Source: Atopobium sp. (GTDB lineage Bacteria > Actinomycetota > Coriobacteriia > Coriobacteriales > Atopobiaceae). From it: 10,874 nt of DNA. The notes under the pieces were generated by a model that searched no databases, was not told the DNA's origin, and worked only from the letters and a program-made list of their open reading frames with translations. This document shows positions 1-5,948 of this stretch, in pieces. The position numbers and the translations under genes were made by a program. The stretch is from positions 1-10,874 of the forward strand of contig JABZGZ010000044.1 of the NCBI GenBank assembly GCA_015259105.1, read 5' to 3'. How positions within the stretch are numbered: position 1 is the first letter of the stretch; every line of letters begins with the position of its first letter.

Positions 1-796
1 GTTTCTCGACAACCTCAAGAACATGTGACGAGAAGAACACGGCAGATCCACGGTCGGCAAGCTCGTGCAGCATCTTCTTGAGCTCGAAGCTTGCTGCTGG
101 GTCCAGGCCAACAAATGGCTCGTCCAAAATGATGAGCTTTGGCTCGTGGAGCAGGGCGGAAATCAGAACCAGCTTCTGCTTCATACCGTGAGAGTAGCTG
201 CCAATGGCATTTGCCAGGGAATCGGTGATGCCCAGGCGATTGGCCAGGGTTGTAATGCGCTCGACGCGGTTCTCCGCAGGAACGCCAAAAATGTCGCAGA
301 CGTAGTTGAGATACTTGATGCCGCTCATGAACTCGTAAATGTCTGGGTTATCAGGAACGTAAGCGATGACCTGCTTAGTGCCAACAGGGTCAACCAGCAC
401 GTTCTTGGAGTCCACAAAGATGACGCCGCCCTCAAATGGCTGAGCACCAACGATGGACTTGATAAGCGTAGTTTTACCTGCGCCGTTGTGGCCGATAAAA
501 CCGTAAATGTCACCAGGCATAACGTCAAGCGAAAGATCAGAAACAGCAACCTTGGATCCGTACTTCTTGGTGAAGTGCTGGACGCTCAGCACAGGAACAA
601 CCTCGCCAGGAGCTGCTGGAGTTGGTGCTGGAGCTGCGGCTGCGGGTGCGGGGGCTGCAGGCGCTGCGGCTGCGGGGGCAGCTGGTGCGGCTGGTGCAGC
701 AGGAGCCGCGGGCGCTGCGGGTGCAGCTGGTGCCGCTGGAGCGGCTGGAGGTACGGGAGCGTTAGGAACGGGTGGCTGTGGAATGTTGTCGGCCAT
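1..796 (-). CDS. ABC transporter ATP-binding protein with Pro/Ala-rich N-terminal tail (partial, 3' end outside window)
   Basis: This is the cytoplasmic ATPase subunit of an ABC transporter, probably an exporter of the BcrA/EcsA-like type; the substrate cannot be told. About 265 residues are visible before the window edge. Residues 8-63 are almost only Pro and Ala, with regular PAA units. The ATPase domain starts near residue 66. Walker A is GHNGAGKT at 102-109, the signature is SHGMKQK, Walker B is LIILDEP followed by FVGLDP, and the H-loop is SSHVLE just before the edge. The chosen ATG has an AAGGAA site upstream and lies one base after the stop of the ribbon-helix-helix gene, so the two are probably translationally coupled. 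A membrane permease would be expected just beyond the left edge. The Pro/Ala tail is not part of the usual family architecture and may be a flexible linker or tether. Family assignment is firm. Confidence 0.93.
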   Translation of the reverse strand, partial: MADNIPQPPVPNAPVPPAAPAAPAAPAAPAAPAAPAAPAAPAAAAPAAPAPAAAAPAPTPAAPGEVVPVLSVQHFTKKYGSKVAVSDLSLDVMPGDIYGFIGHNGAGKTTLIKSIVGAQPFEGGVIFVDSKNVLVDPVGTKQVIAYVPDNPDIYEFMSGIKYLNYVCDIFGVPAENRVERITTLANRLGITDSLANAIGSYSHGMKQKLVLISALLHEPKLIILDEPFVGLDPAASFELKKMLHELADRGSAVFFSSHVLEVVEK

Positions 797-797
797 G

Positions 798-998
798 CTA
801 GTTTCCTTCTTCCATTTTGTCTGTCTTATTCACACGAGTGTTATTTGCTTTTGGAGTGCGCTTTGCCCTTCTCAGAGCGTCGCGCAAAATCCATTCTACC
901 TGAGCGTTAGTTGAACGCATGTCGTCTTGCGCCCAGCGTTCAACCGCCTCCCAGACTTCTGGAGCTACACGAAGTGGATATTGTTTGCGAGGTGCCAT
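798..998 (-). CDS. Arc-like ribbon-helix-helix DNA-binding protein
   Basis: A 66-residue protein with the layout of an Arc/CopG-type ribbon-helix-helix domain: a short basic start, a predicted strand at YPLRV (7-11), helix A at about 13-26 (PEVWEAVERWAQDD) and helix B at about 29-45 (STNAQVEWILRDALRR). The N-x-Q-V/I-E-W/Y pattern in helix B is common in small Arc-like proteins. The last 20 residues are polar and probably disordered. Such proteins bind DNA as dimers through the strand pair. Here it sits between the SPFH gene (17 bases upstream) and the ABC ATPase (1 base downstream), so an operon-specific regulator is a reasonable inference, with the promoter at 2044-2072 as the first place to look for its operator. 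No toxin partner is seen. The ribosome site before this ATG is weak (GGCGAG), which suggests coupling to the gene before it. Confidence 0.85.
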   Translation of the reverse strand: MAPRKQYPLRVAPEVWEAVERWAQDDMRSTNAQVEWILRDALRRAKRTPKANNTRVNKTDKMEEGN

Positions 999-1015
999 GG
1001 GTTTCTCGCCAAGCT

Positions 1016-2005
1016 TTACTGCTGCAAGGAACCGGTGTTAAGCACAGGCTGAGCCTCTGACTCGCCGCAGAGAACAACCATAAGGTTGGATGCCATAACG
1101 GCCTTGCGATCCTCGTCGAACTCAACAACGCCATTCTCGGAGAGCTGAGTGAGAGCCATGTCAACCATGGAAACGGCGCCCTCGACGATCTTCTTACGTG
1201 CGGCGATGATTGCCTCTGCCTGCTGGCGGCGGAGCATTGCCTGCGCGATTTCTGGGGCGTAGGACAGGTGCGTGAGGCGAGCGTCGTCAACGGTGATACC
1301 AGCAACGGAAAGATTGCGGCTCAGCTCAGACTGAAGCGCCTCGGAGACTTCCTCGATGTTGGAGCGCAGGGTAATTGCGGTGTTGGACTCGGACTCGTCC
1401 TCCATGTGGTCGTAGCTGTAGATGCTGGCGACGTGCCTGAGCGCGGTCTCTGCCTGCATAGCAACGTAGCTGTCGTAGTCGTCGACGTCAAAGAGAGCCT
1501 TTGCGGTATCACTGACGCGCCAAACAACAACCTCTGCGATCTCGATTGGGTTGCCCATGCGGTCGTTGACCTTGAGGACGTCGCCATTCAGCGTGCGAGC
1601 ACGGGTGGAAATGATGGAGGTGTGCACGTTTACACTGGGAGTAACGCCCGCAGCGAGAGAAGAGAGGTCACCCACGTTTGTAGAAAGAGTCTTGGCGTAG
1701 TAAGGATTTGCCCAGCGCAGACCCTCGTCCTTAACGGTGCCGATGTACTTACCAAACAGCACGCAAACCTTTGCTTGACCAGGCTGAAGGCTGAACAGGC
1801 CACTTGAAACAAACAGGCCGGCAAAGAAAAATACCAGCGCGCCAATGATGCTTGGGAATGACGGATCCAGGCGAGGATTTCTGTCTGCAGCGATAGCGCT
1901 GAGTACAAAATTAGCCAAAAACAGGGCTGCAACTGCAAAAAGAGCAATGGTAATCAGCAGGAACAGCCAACCACTCTTGGACTTAATGATTTTCTCGGTG
2001 CTCAT
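1016..2005 (-). CDS. SPFH/band-7 (prohibitin/stomatin-like) membrane protein
   Basis: A 329-residue membrane-anchored SPFH-domain protein. Two hydrophobic segments lie at about 13-38 and 52-71. The SPFH domain follows from about 74 (LQPGQAKVCVLFGKYIGTV) through the VWRVSD strand region to about 250. A helical tail then carries the typical YAPEIAQAMLRRQQAEAIIAARKKIVEGA segment, the signature of the stomatin/flotillin end that drives oligomerisation. SPFH proteins form large ring or cage assemblies on membranes and act as scaffolds for proteases or membrane microdomains; the partner is unknown here. The start is well supported by AAAGGAG seven bases upstream and by a strong promoter at 2044-2072, giving a leader of about 30 bases. 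It is the first gene of an operon with the ribbon-helix-helix protein and the ABC ATPase. Family call is firm, role is not. Confidence 0.93.
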   Translation of the reverse strand: MSTEKIIKSKSGWLFLLITIALFAVAALFLANFVLSAIAADRNPRLDPSFPSIIGALVFFFAGLFVSSGLFSLQPGQAKVCVLFGKYIGTVKDEGLRWANPYYAKTLSTNVGDLSSLAAGVTPSVNVHTSIISTRARTLNGDVLKVNDRMGNPIEIAEVVVWRVSDTAKALFDVDDYDSYVAMQAETALRHVASIYSYDHMEDESESNTAITLRSNIEEVSEALQSELSRNLSVAGITVDDARLTHLSYAPEIAQAMLRRQQAEAIIAARKKIVEGAVSMVDMALTQLSENGVVEFDEDRKAVMASNLMVVLCGESEAQPVLNTGSLQQ

Positions 2006-2043
2006 AAGATCTCCTTTGTGACAATGAGCCTTCTGTTGGCATC

Positions 2044-2106
2044 ATTATGATATCACATTGATTGCAAGTCAAGAGAAATTTTTATTTAAATGTTATTCAA
2101 AAATTG
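2044..2106 (-). promoter_or_regulatory. Sigma70-type promoter of the SPFH-RHH-ABC operon, with A/T-rich UP-like stretch
   Basis: On the minus strand a TTGACT -35 box (2067-2072) is followed by a 17-base spacer and a CATAAT -10 box (2044-2049). This leaves a leader of about 30 bases before the SPFH start at 2005. The roughly 30 bases upstream of the -35 (2074-2106) are almost pure A/T with phased A and T runs, as in an UP element. Box quality and spacing are good; the UP-element role is inferred. Confidence 0.75.
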
Positions 2107-2120
2107 CAGGTGAGACGGTG

Positions 2121-2148
2121 GTTTTTCGGCGAGCAGTGCGCGAAAAAC
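2121..2148. repeat. 8-bp perfect inverted repeat plus 9-bp direct repeat
   Basis: GTTTTTCG (2121-2128) and CGAAAAAC (2141-2148) are perfect inverted arms with a 12-base loop. CGGCGAGCA occurs at 2127-2135 and again at 2148-2156, 21 bases apart. No gene is expressed across it as far as can be seen. It is the first element of a repeat-filled intergenic region. Confidence 0.55.
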
Positions 2149-2183
2149 GGCGAGCAATGAGCGCTTGGTCGCGCAAGGTGCGT

Positions 2184-2236
2184 GTGGCGCGTGGCACGTG
2201 GCGCGTGGCGAGAAGAACGCTGCACGTGGCGAGAAG
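2184..2236. repeat. Heptamer tandem repeat (GTGGCRM) x4 with a fifth copy in phase
   Basis: Four consecutive heptamers GTGGCGC, GTGGCAC, GTGGCGC, GTGGCGA fill 2184-2211. GTGGCGAGAAG then recurs at 2226-2236, exactly 21 bases (three heptamers) after its first occurrence at 2205. The stretch is GC-rich amid AT-rich flanks. Period 7 is not a codon multiple and no plausible protein covers it, so it is most likely non-coding; replication slippage is the probable origin. Confidence 0.75.
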
Positions 2237-2285
2237 TTCGTCTCTTCGAGAAAAGTAACCGACCTGTAAGGCTTGGATCGAGCGC

Positions 2286-2403
2286 GCCTGATTTCTGCAA
2301 AGAATCTGTAACTTTTGCCTGAAAATGTAAAAGAATCGGTAGATTTGCCTGATTTTGTCAAAGAATCGGTGGCTCAAATACAGATTCTTTGCACTTTTCA
2401 GGC
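2286..2403. repeat. Repeat array A: three direct units and one inverted unit, ~30-31 bp period
   Basis: Units begin with GCCTGA at 2286, 2317 and 2347 and share a right half of the form AAAGAATCKGT. A fourth copy lies in inverted orientation and ends with CAGGC at 2403. The four bases or so after GCCTGA alternate between T-rich and A-rich: ATTTC, AAAAT, ATTTT, then AAAAG in the inverted unit. The first and last units share TGCAAAGAATCTGTA exactly (2296-2310 direct, 2379-2393 inverted), so the array ends can pair as a 15-bp stem. No open reading frame of convincing composition covers the array. It resembles a REP/BIME-like mosaic, but I do not recognise the family. Confidence 0.8.
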
Positions 2404-2462
2404 GGACCTTTCGTGACGTGACTTTTGAATCCGAGGTTAGTTTCACAAGCACTCTCATGGAG

Positions 2463-2581
2463 CCTGATTTTCTCGCCATGTCTGAATGATTTGCCGGAAA
2501 AGTGCACCTTGTCTGAGCGATTTGCCGGTTTTTCTCATCATGTCTGAGTAAATTTACTCAGACATGATGAGCTTTTCAGGC
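2463..2581. repeat. Repeat array B: three direct units and one inverted unit, ~30-31 bp period
   Basis: Units begin with GCCKG at 2463, 2493 and 2524; the core TGTCTGA recurs at 2479, 2510 and 2541, exactly 31 bases apart. The fourth unit is inverted and ends with CAGGC at 2581. As in array A, the bases after the GCC start alternate T-rich, A-rich, T-rich, A-rich, and GAAAAGTGCA is shared between array A's inverted unit and array B's second unit. The right half differs from array A (TGTCTGAGYGATTT instead of AAAGAATCKGT). The third direct and the inverted unit together make the perfect palindrome at 2534-2571. Confidence 0.82.
2534..2571. repeat. Perfect 38-bp palindrome (19-bp arms, no loop)
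   Basis: The arm CTCATCATGTCTGAGTAAA (2534-2552) is followed at once by its exact reverse complement (2553-2571). It is formed by the last direct and the inverted unit of array B. Both sides carry T-rich runs, but the position, about 50 bases beyond the dehydrogenase terminator, makes a second terminator unlikely. It could be a cruciform, a dimeric protein site or a repeat-family end. Confidence 0.9.
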
Positions 2582-2625
2582 TCGCAATCAGAGCCAATCA
2601 AAAATGGAGAGAGGCAGCCTGAACG

Positions 2626-2663
2626 CATAAAAACACACCTCGGGAGAAACCCCAAGGTGTGTT
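2626..2663 (-). terminator. Intrinsic terminator of the dehydrogenase gene
   Basis: Arms 2633-2644 and 2651-2662 pair over 12 positions with one mismatch, with a 6-base loop. On the minus strand the stem is followed by TTTTTATG. It lies about 95 bases after the dehydrogenase stop and points the right way. Confidence 0.85.
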
Positions 2664-2691
2664 CGGTGTTCGGTGTGCACTATTACCTGCC

Positions 2692-2732
2692 CGCAGCGCG
2701 ATGTGGCTCGCAGCGCGATGTGACTCGCGGCT
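2692..2732. repeat. 17-bp tandem duplication in the dehydrogenase 3' UTR
   Basis: CGCAGCGCGATGTGRCT occurs at 2692-2708 and 2709-2725 with one difference (G/A), followed by a partial third copy CGCGGCT. It lies between the dehydrogenase stop and its terminator, so it should be transcribed. Confidence 0.8.
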
Positions 2733-2758
2733 ACAGCCGGCACAGCTCGCACGCCGTG

Positions 2759-3727
2759 CTAGTCAATACGAGCGTCTACCTCAAGCCAACCAAGCTGCTC
2801 GATGTTGCCCTTGACATGCTCGCAAGACTTGCGCCATGCCTCAATCTCAGAGTCGGAGAGCTCGGGCACAAAGACCTTCTCGACACCATTGGCGCCGATA
2901 ACCGCAGGAAGTGAAGAGTAGAAGCCAGAAACGCCATACACGTCGTTGAGCAGCGTGGAGACTGGCGTGATCAGCTTGGTGTCGTGGACAATAGCCTTGA
3001 TGACCTCGACAGCGCCGTTTGCAATGGAGTACTCGGTGCACTGCTTGCCGCTGTAAGTGACGTAACCGCCCATGCGACCAGCTTGCTCAAGCTCTGGGAG
3101 GTCAAAGGTCTTGCCCGTCTGAGCTGCAACTTCGTCAAGGGTGAGGCAGCCGATGGAGACATGTGACCAGCAAGCAAACATGCCGTTGCCGTGCTCGCCA
3201 AGCATCCAAGCGTTGATGCAAGATGCTGGATAGCCGGTAGCGCCGGAAAGCGCATGGCGGAGTCGGGCGGAGTCGAGCGTGGTACCGGAGCCGATAACCT
3301 TATTTGGATCGGCGTCGGTCAGATACTGGAGCTCAGTGGTAACAACGTCGCATGGGTTTGCGATATTGACCCAAACGCCATCGAAGCCTGCATCTGCAAT
3401 GCGCTTAGCGAACTTCTTGGCCTCGTCAGTGGTGACGAAGAGCTCACCATCACGACTACCTGCTGCAGCCTCAATATGGCCAGCAGCATTAACAATGATA
3501 TCGCAGCCAGCAAGCTCCTCGTAACGGTCATCTACTTCATAGACACGAGCGGGATGTGGATAAAAAGGCATTGCGTCCAGCAGGTCGTTTACCTGAGCCT
3601 TGCAGAGGACATCATTTGTGTCGCTAATGTAGAGCTCGGTAACAAGTCCCTGGTAAAGCAGGGCATTTGCAACGTGAGCGCCAACGTGATTAGCACCAAT
3701 GATGCCAATCTTACTGATGAGAGCCAT
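2759..3727 (-). CDS. Lactate/malate dehydrogenase family protein (L-2-hydroxyacid type)
   Basis: A 322-residue NAD-dependent 2-hydroxyacid dehydrogenase of the L-LDH/MDH superfamily, acting in the cytoplasm to interconvert a 2-oxoacid and an L-2-hydroxyacid. The nucleotide loop is GIIGANHVG (8-16), the acidic end of strand 2 is D36 (favouring NAD), NP lies at 124-125, D152 and R155 occur in LDSARLR, and the catalytic His is H179 in GEHG (177-180). The loop that sets substrate choice (84-97, HIEAAAGSRDGELF) matches neither the Q-x-P-G-E-T-R of lactate enzymes nor the R-K-P-G of malate enzymes. By eye it is nearer the L-2-hydroxyisocaproate type, so the substrate is left open. The middle Gly of GxGxxG is Asn13, an odd change. 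The start is supported by AGAGGTGG. It is divergent from rlmD; TATATAAA at 3783-3790 may be part of its promoter, but I see no good -35. It has its own terminator. Confidence 0.88.
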   Translation of the reverse strand: MALISKIGIIGANHVGAHVANALLYQGLVTELYISDTNDVLCKAQVNDLLDAMPFYPHPARVYEVDDRYEELAGCDIIVNAAGHIEAAAGSRDGELFVTTDEAKKFAKRIADAGFDGVWVNIANPCDVVTTELQYLTDADPNKVIGSGTTLDSARLRHALSGATGYPASCINAWMLGEHGNGMFACWSHVSIGCLTLDEVAAQTGKTFDLPELEQAGRMGGYVTYSGKQCTEYSIANGAVEVIKAIVHDTKLITPVSTLLNDVYGVSGFYSSLPAVIGANGVEKVFVPELSDSEIEAWRKSCEHVKGNIEQLGWLEVDARID

Positions 3728-3865
3728 AATCCACCTCTTTTGTCTCGCTAAAATTACTGTGCCTGATAGCCTAGCGGTTTTTTATATAAACGGGTAACGA
3801 TACAGAAAGACGAAACAGATTAGATACAACAGTCCACTCAACGTGCCATTTAAGCCCGCAAACGG

Positions 3866-3893
3866 TATAGTAGTAACCCAAGATTTGGAGAGG
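3866..3893 (+). promoter_or_regulatory. Candidate -10 box and ribosome site for rlmD
   Basis: TATAGT at 3866-3871 would start transcription about 20 bases before the rlmD ATG. GGAGAGG at 3887-3893 is a good ribosome site. No convincing -35 is seen at the right distance, so only the ribosome site is firm. Confidence 0.45.
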
Positions 3894-3897
3894 AACT

Positions 3898-5172
3898 ATG
3901 GGATACAAGACACCAACATGCTCTATTGCACGTAGCTGCGGAGGCTGTGAATGGCTTTCGGTCCCCTATCCTATCCAACTTAAGCGCAAGCAAACGCAGG
4001 TAGAGGAACTTCTCGCCCCGCTGGCAAGCATCAATAACGTAACTATCGAGCCCATCCGCGGAATGGACGAGCCTCTGGCGTATCGTCACAAGGCAGCAAC
4101 GCCATTTGCTCCAGGCAAGGGTCGCACGGTTCGCTCTGGTTTTTACGCAAGCGGAACGCACAAAATTATTGCCTCAAAGGAATGCCTGGTAGAAGACGGT
4201 CGAGCTCGCGCCATCCTCAACGATGTGGCGTATCTTGCCGGCCAGTTCAACATCCACGCCTACCAGGAGGATCGCGGCAAGGGAGCACTTCGCCATGGCG
4301 TGGTTCGCTGCGGATATGCCACTGACGACGTCATGCTGGTACTGGTGGTCAACGGTCAGCACCTGCCCCATGAGCAGGAGTTTATTGCCGCACTTCGCAA
4401 GGCACATCCCGAGCTGACCAGCATTTTCTTGAACGTCAACCAGAAGCGCACCAACGCAATCTTGGGGCGAGAAACCCGTCTGCTTTGGGGCTCAACGTCT
4501 ATGAGCGACAAACTTTTGGGCTGCACGTTTGAGATTGGTCCAACCAGCTTCTACCAGACAAACCCTCAGCAAACCGAGGTGCTCTATCAGCTGGCTATCG
4601 ACGGAGCGCTTGCTGGCTCTGAGCTAGCTGGCTCCGAGCAGACCGGCGACGCGCAGGCCAGCGCTGCGTTGAGCTGCGCTTCCACTCAGGAAGTCACTTC
4701 TGCGCAAACCAGCAAGCTGCGAGTTCTTGATGCGTACTGCGGTACGGGAACCATTGGACTTTGCTTGGCACACGCCGCTGAAGCTCAAGGCGTCAACCTC
4801 TTGCTCACTGGCGTTGACCAGGTTGAAAACAATATTCAAATGGCTCGCAGAAACGCACGAAACAACAAACTTGAAGCCGAATTTATCTGCGACGATGCTA
4901 CACGCTACATGCAAGCTCTGGCAAAAGACGGTCAGAACTTTGACGTCATTATTCTTGATCCGCCTCGTGCAGGTTCAACGCCCGCCTTCCTTAAGGCAAC
5001 AGCTCAGCTGGCCCAAAAGAAAATCGTGTACGTGAGCTGCAACGTTGTGACGCAGGCCAGAGACCTCAAAGTTCTTCTCGACAGCGGATTTGCCATTGAG
5101 CGCGTGACGCCAGTGGACATGTTCCCTCACACCAAGCACGTTGAGTGCGTTGTGGCGCTTTCTCGGGCTTAG
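3898..5172 (+). CDS. rlmD: 23S rRNA (uracil-5-)-methyltransferase, RumA/RlmD/RlmCD type
   Basis: SAM-dependent enzyme that makes 5-methyluridine in 23S rRNA. The 424 residues start directly with the iron-sulfur cluster Cys set (C8, C14, C17 in CSIARSCGGCEW, with C96 as fourth), so the N-terminal TRAM RNA-binding domain common in this family is missing. FYQTNPQQ is at 218-225, the SAM loop is DAYCGTGTIG at 278-287, DPPRAG is at 354-359, the catalytic nucleophile is C381 in VSCN, and the base is E416 in HVEC. Between residues 238 and 273 there is an Ala/Ser/Gln-rich stretch, partly from a 15-base repeat (AGSEL/AGSEQ), just before the SAM domain; the bacterial family is normally short there. Whether it methylates U1939, U747 or both cannot be told from sequence. 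The ATG has a GGAGAGG site. The exact symbol is uncertain, the family is not. Confidence 0.93.
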   Translation: MGYKTPTCSIARSCGGCEWLSVPYPIQLKRKQTQVEELLAPLASINNVTIEPIRGMDEPLAYRHKAATPFAPGKGRTVRSGFYASGTHKIIASKECLVEDGRARAILNDVAYLAGQFNIHAYQEDRGKGALRHGVVRCGYATDDVMLVLVVNGQHLPHEQEFIAALRKAHPELTSIFLNVNQKRTNAILGRETRLLWGSTSMSDKLLGCTFEIGPTSFYQTNPQQTEVLYQLAIDGALAGSELAGSEQTGDAQASAALSCASTQEVTSAQTSKLRVLDAYCGTGTIGLCLAHAAEAQGVNLLLTGVDQVENNIQMARRNARNNKLEAEFICDDATRYMQALAKDGQNFDVIILDPPRAGSTPAFLKATAQLAQKKIVYVSCNVVTQARDLKVLLDSGFAIERVTPVDMFPHTKHVECVVALSRA

Positions 5173-5201
5173 ATCAGCGTAACAAATTGAATTGAGCAGC
5201 T

Positions 5202-5948
5202 ATGAAAACGGTAGAATTTGGAAAACAACATAACGACGTAATCATGCTGCTTCACGGCGGCGGTTTGTCTTGGTGGAATTATAAAGCCGAGGCTGAACTG
5301 CTGAAAGATCAATATCACGTTGTGCTGCCAATCCTTGACGGACATGCAGGTAGTGACAGTGATTTTATAAGTATTGAGGAAAACGCAAGTCAGCTCATTT
5401 CTTTTATCGATAAAGAATTTGGAGGCTCAGTTCTCCTTATTGGAGGGCTATCCCTTGGCGCACAGATTTTAGTAGAAATGCTGACGCAACGAAACTCAAT
5501 TTGTCAAAACGCCATCATTGAAAGCGCATCTGTTATTCCATCCAAGCTGACAAATGCCTTGATTAAACCAATGTTTTCTCTGAGTTATGGCTTAGTAAAA
5601 ATGAAGTATTTTGCTCAAATGCAATTTGACTATCTTCATATTCGTAAAGATTTATTTGAAGACTATTATCGGGACACGTCACAAATCTCAAAAGAGAACA
5701 TGATCGCATTCTTGGAAGCAAATACATCCTATGAGATAAAACCCAACCTTCAAGATGTCCACGCCAACATCCATATACTTGTCGGCGAAAAAGAACAGAA
5801 AAAGATGATCTGTTCAGCAGAACAATTGCACAAGGTACTGCCTGGTAGTGTTCTTGAAATAAAGAAAGACTTATATCATGGCGAGTATTCCATCAATTAC
5901 CCCGAAGAGTATACAAAAGAGCTTTTAGACATGATTGCTACATATTAA
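5202..5948 (+). CDS. Alpha/beta hydrolase family protein
   Basis: A 248-residue alpha/beta-fold hydrolase, probably cytoplasmic, with no signal peptide. HGGG at 18-21 is the oxyanion segment, the nucleophile elbow is GLSLG with S84, and H226 in LYHGEY is the likely catalytic His. The acid is probably E196 or E198 in VGEKEQ, where many relatives have Asp. A lid-like insert lies at about 115-180. The substrate is unknown; esterase or lipase-like activity is a family-level guess only. It begins 29 bases after rlmD with a weak ribosome site (GAGC), so it may depend on rlmD transcription. Its DNA is visibly richer in A/T and its codons differ from rlmD, which suggests later acquisition. Its last 11 bases overlap the end of the toxin gene on the other strand, and there is no terminator between them. 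Confidence 0.85.
   Translation: MKTVEFGKQHNDVIMLLHGGGLSWWNYKAEAELLKDQYHVVLPILDGHAGSDSDFISIEENASQLISFIDKEFGGSVLLIGGLSLGAQILVEMLTQRNSICQNAIIESASVIPSKLTNALIKPMFSLSYGLVKMKYFAQMQFDYLHIRKDLFEDYYRDTSQISKENMIAFLEANTSYEIKPNLQDVHANIHILVGEKEQKKMICSAEQLHKVLPGSVLEIKKDLYHGEYSINYPEEYTKELLDMIATY

Noticed and set aside
65..914. Plus-strand open frames opposite the ABC ATPase, including one rich in Gly/Ala
   Set aside because: They are antisense to a well-supported ATPase gene; the Gly/Ala richness is the mirror of the Pro/Ala tail. No ribosome site or recognised motif.
1268..1807. 179-residue plus-strand open frame inside the SPFH gene
   Set aside because: Antisense shadow of a clear SPFH domain gene, with no family features of its own.
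2121..2148. Terminator hairpin
   Set aside because: The inverted repeat is real but the stem is A/T-rich with no T-run after it, and no gene on either strand ends just before it.
2093..2479. 128-residue minus-strand open frame over the repeat arrays
   Set aside because: Its composition follows the heptamers and 30-31 bp repeats, it lacks a ribosome site and homologous motifs, and other frames are equally open. The repeats explain it better than a gene.
2286..2581. CRISPR array
   Set aside because: Units are contiguous and degenerate without unique spacers, each array ends with an inverted copy, and no cas gene is present.
3191..3751. 186-residue plus-strand open frame opposite the dehydrogenase
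   Set aside because: Antisense to a gene with a complete set of dehydrogenase motifs; no independent support.
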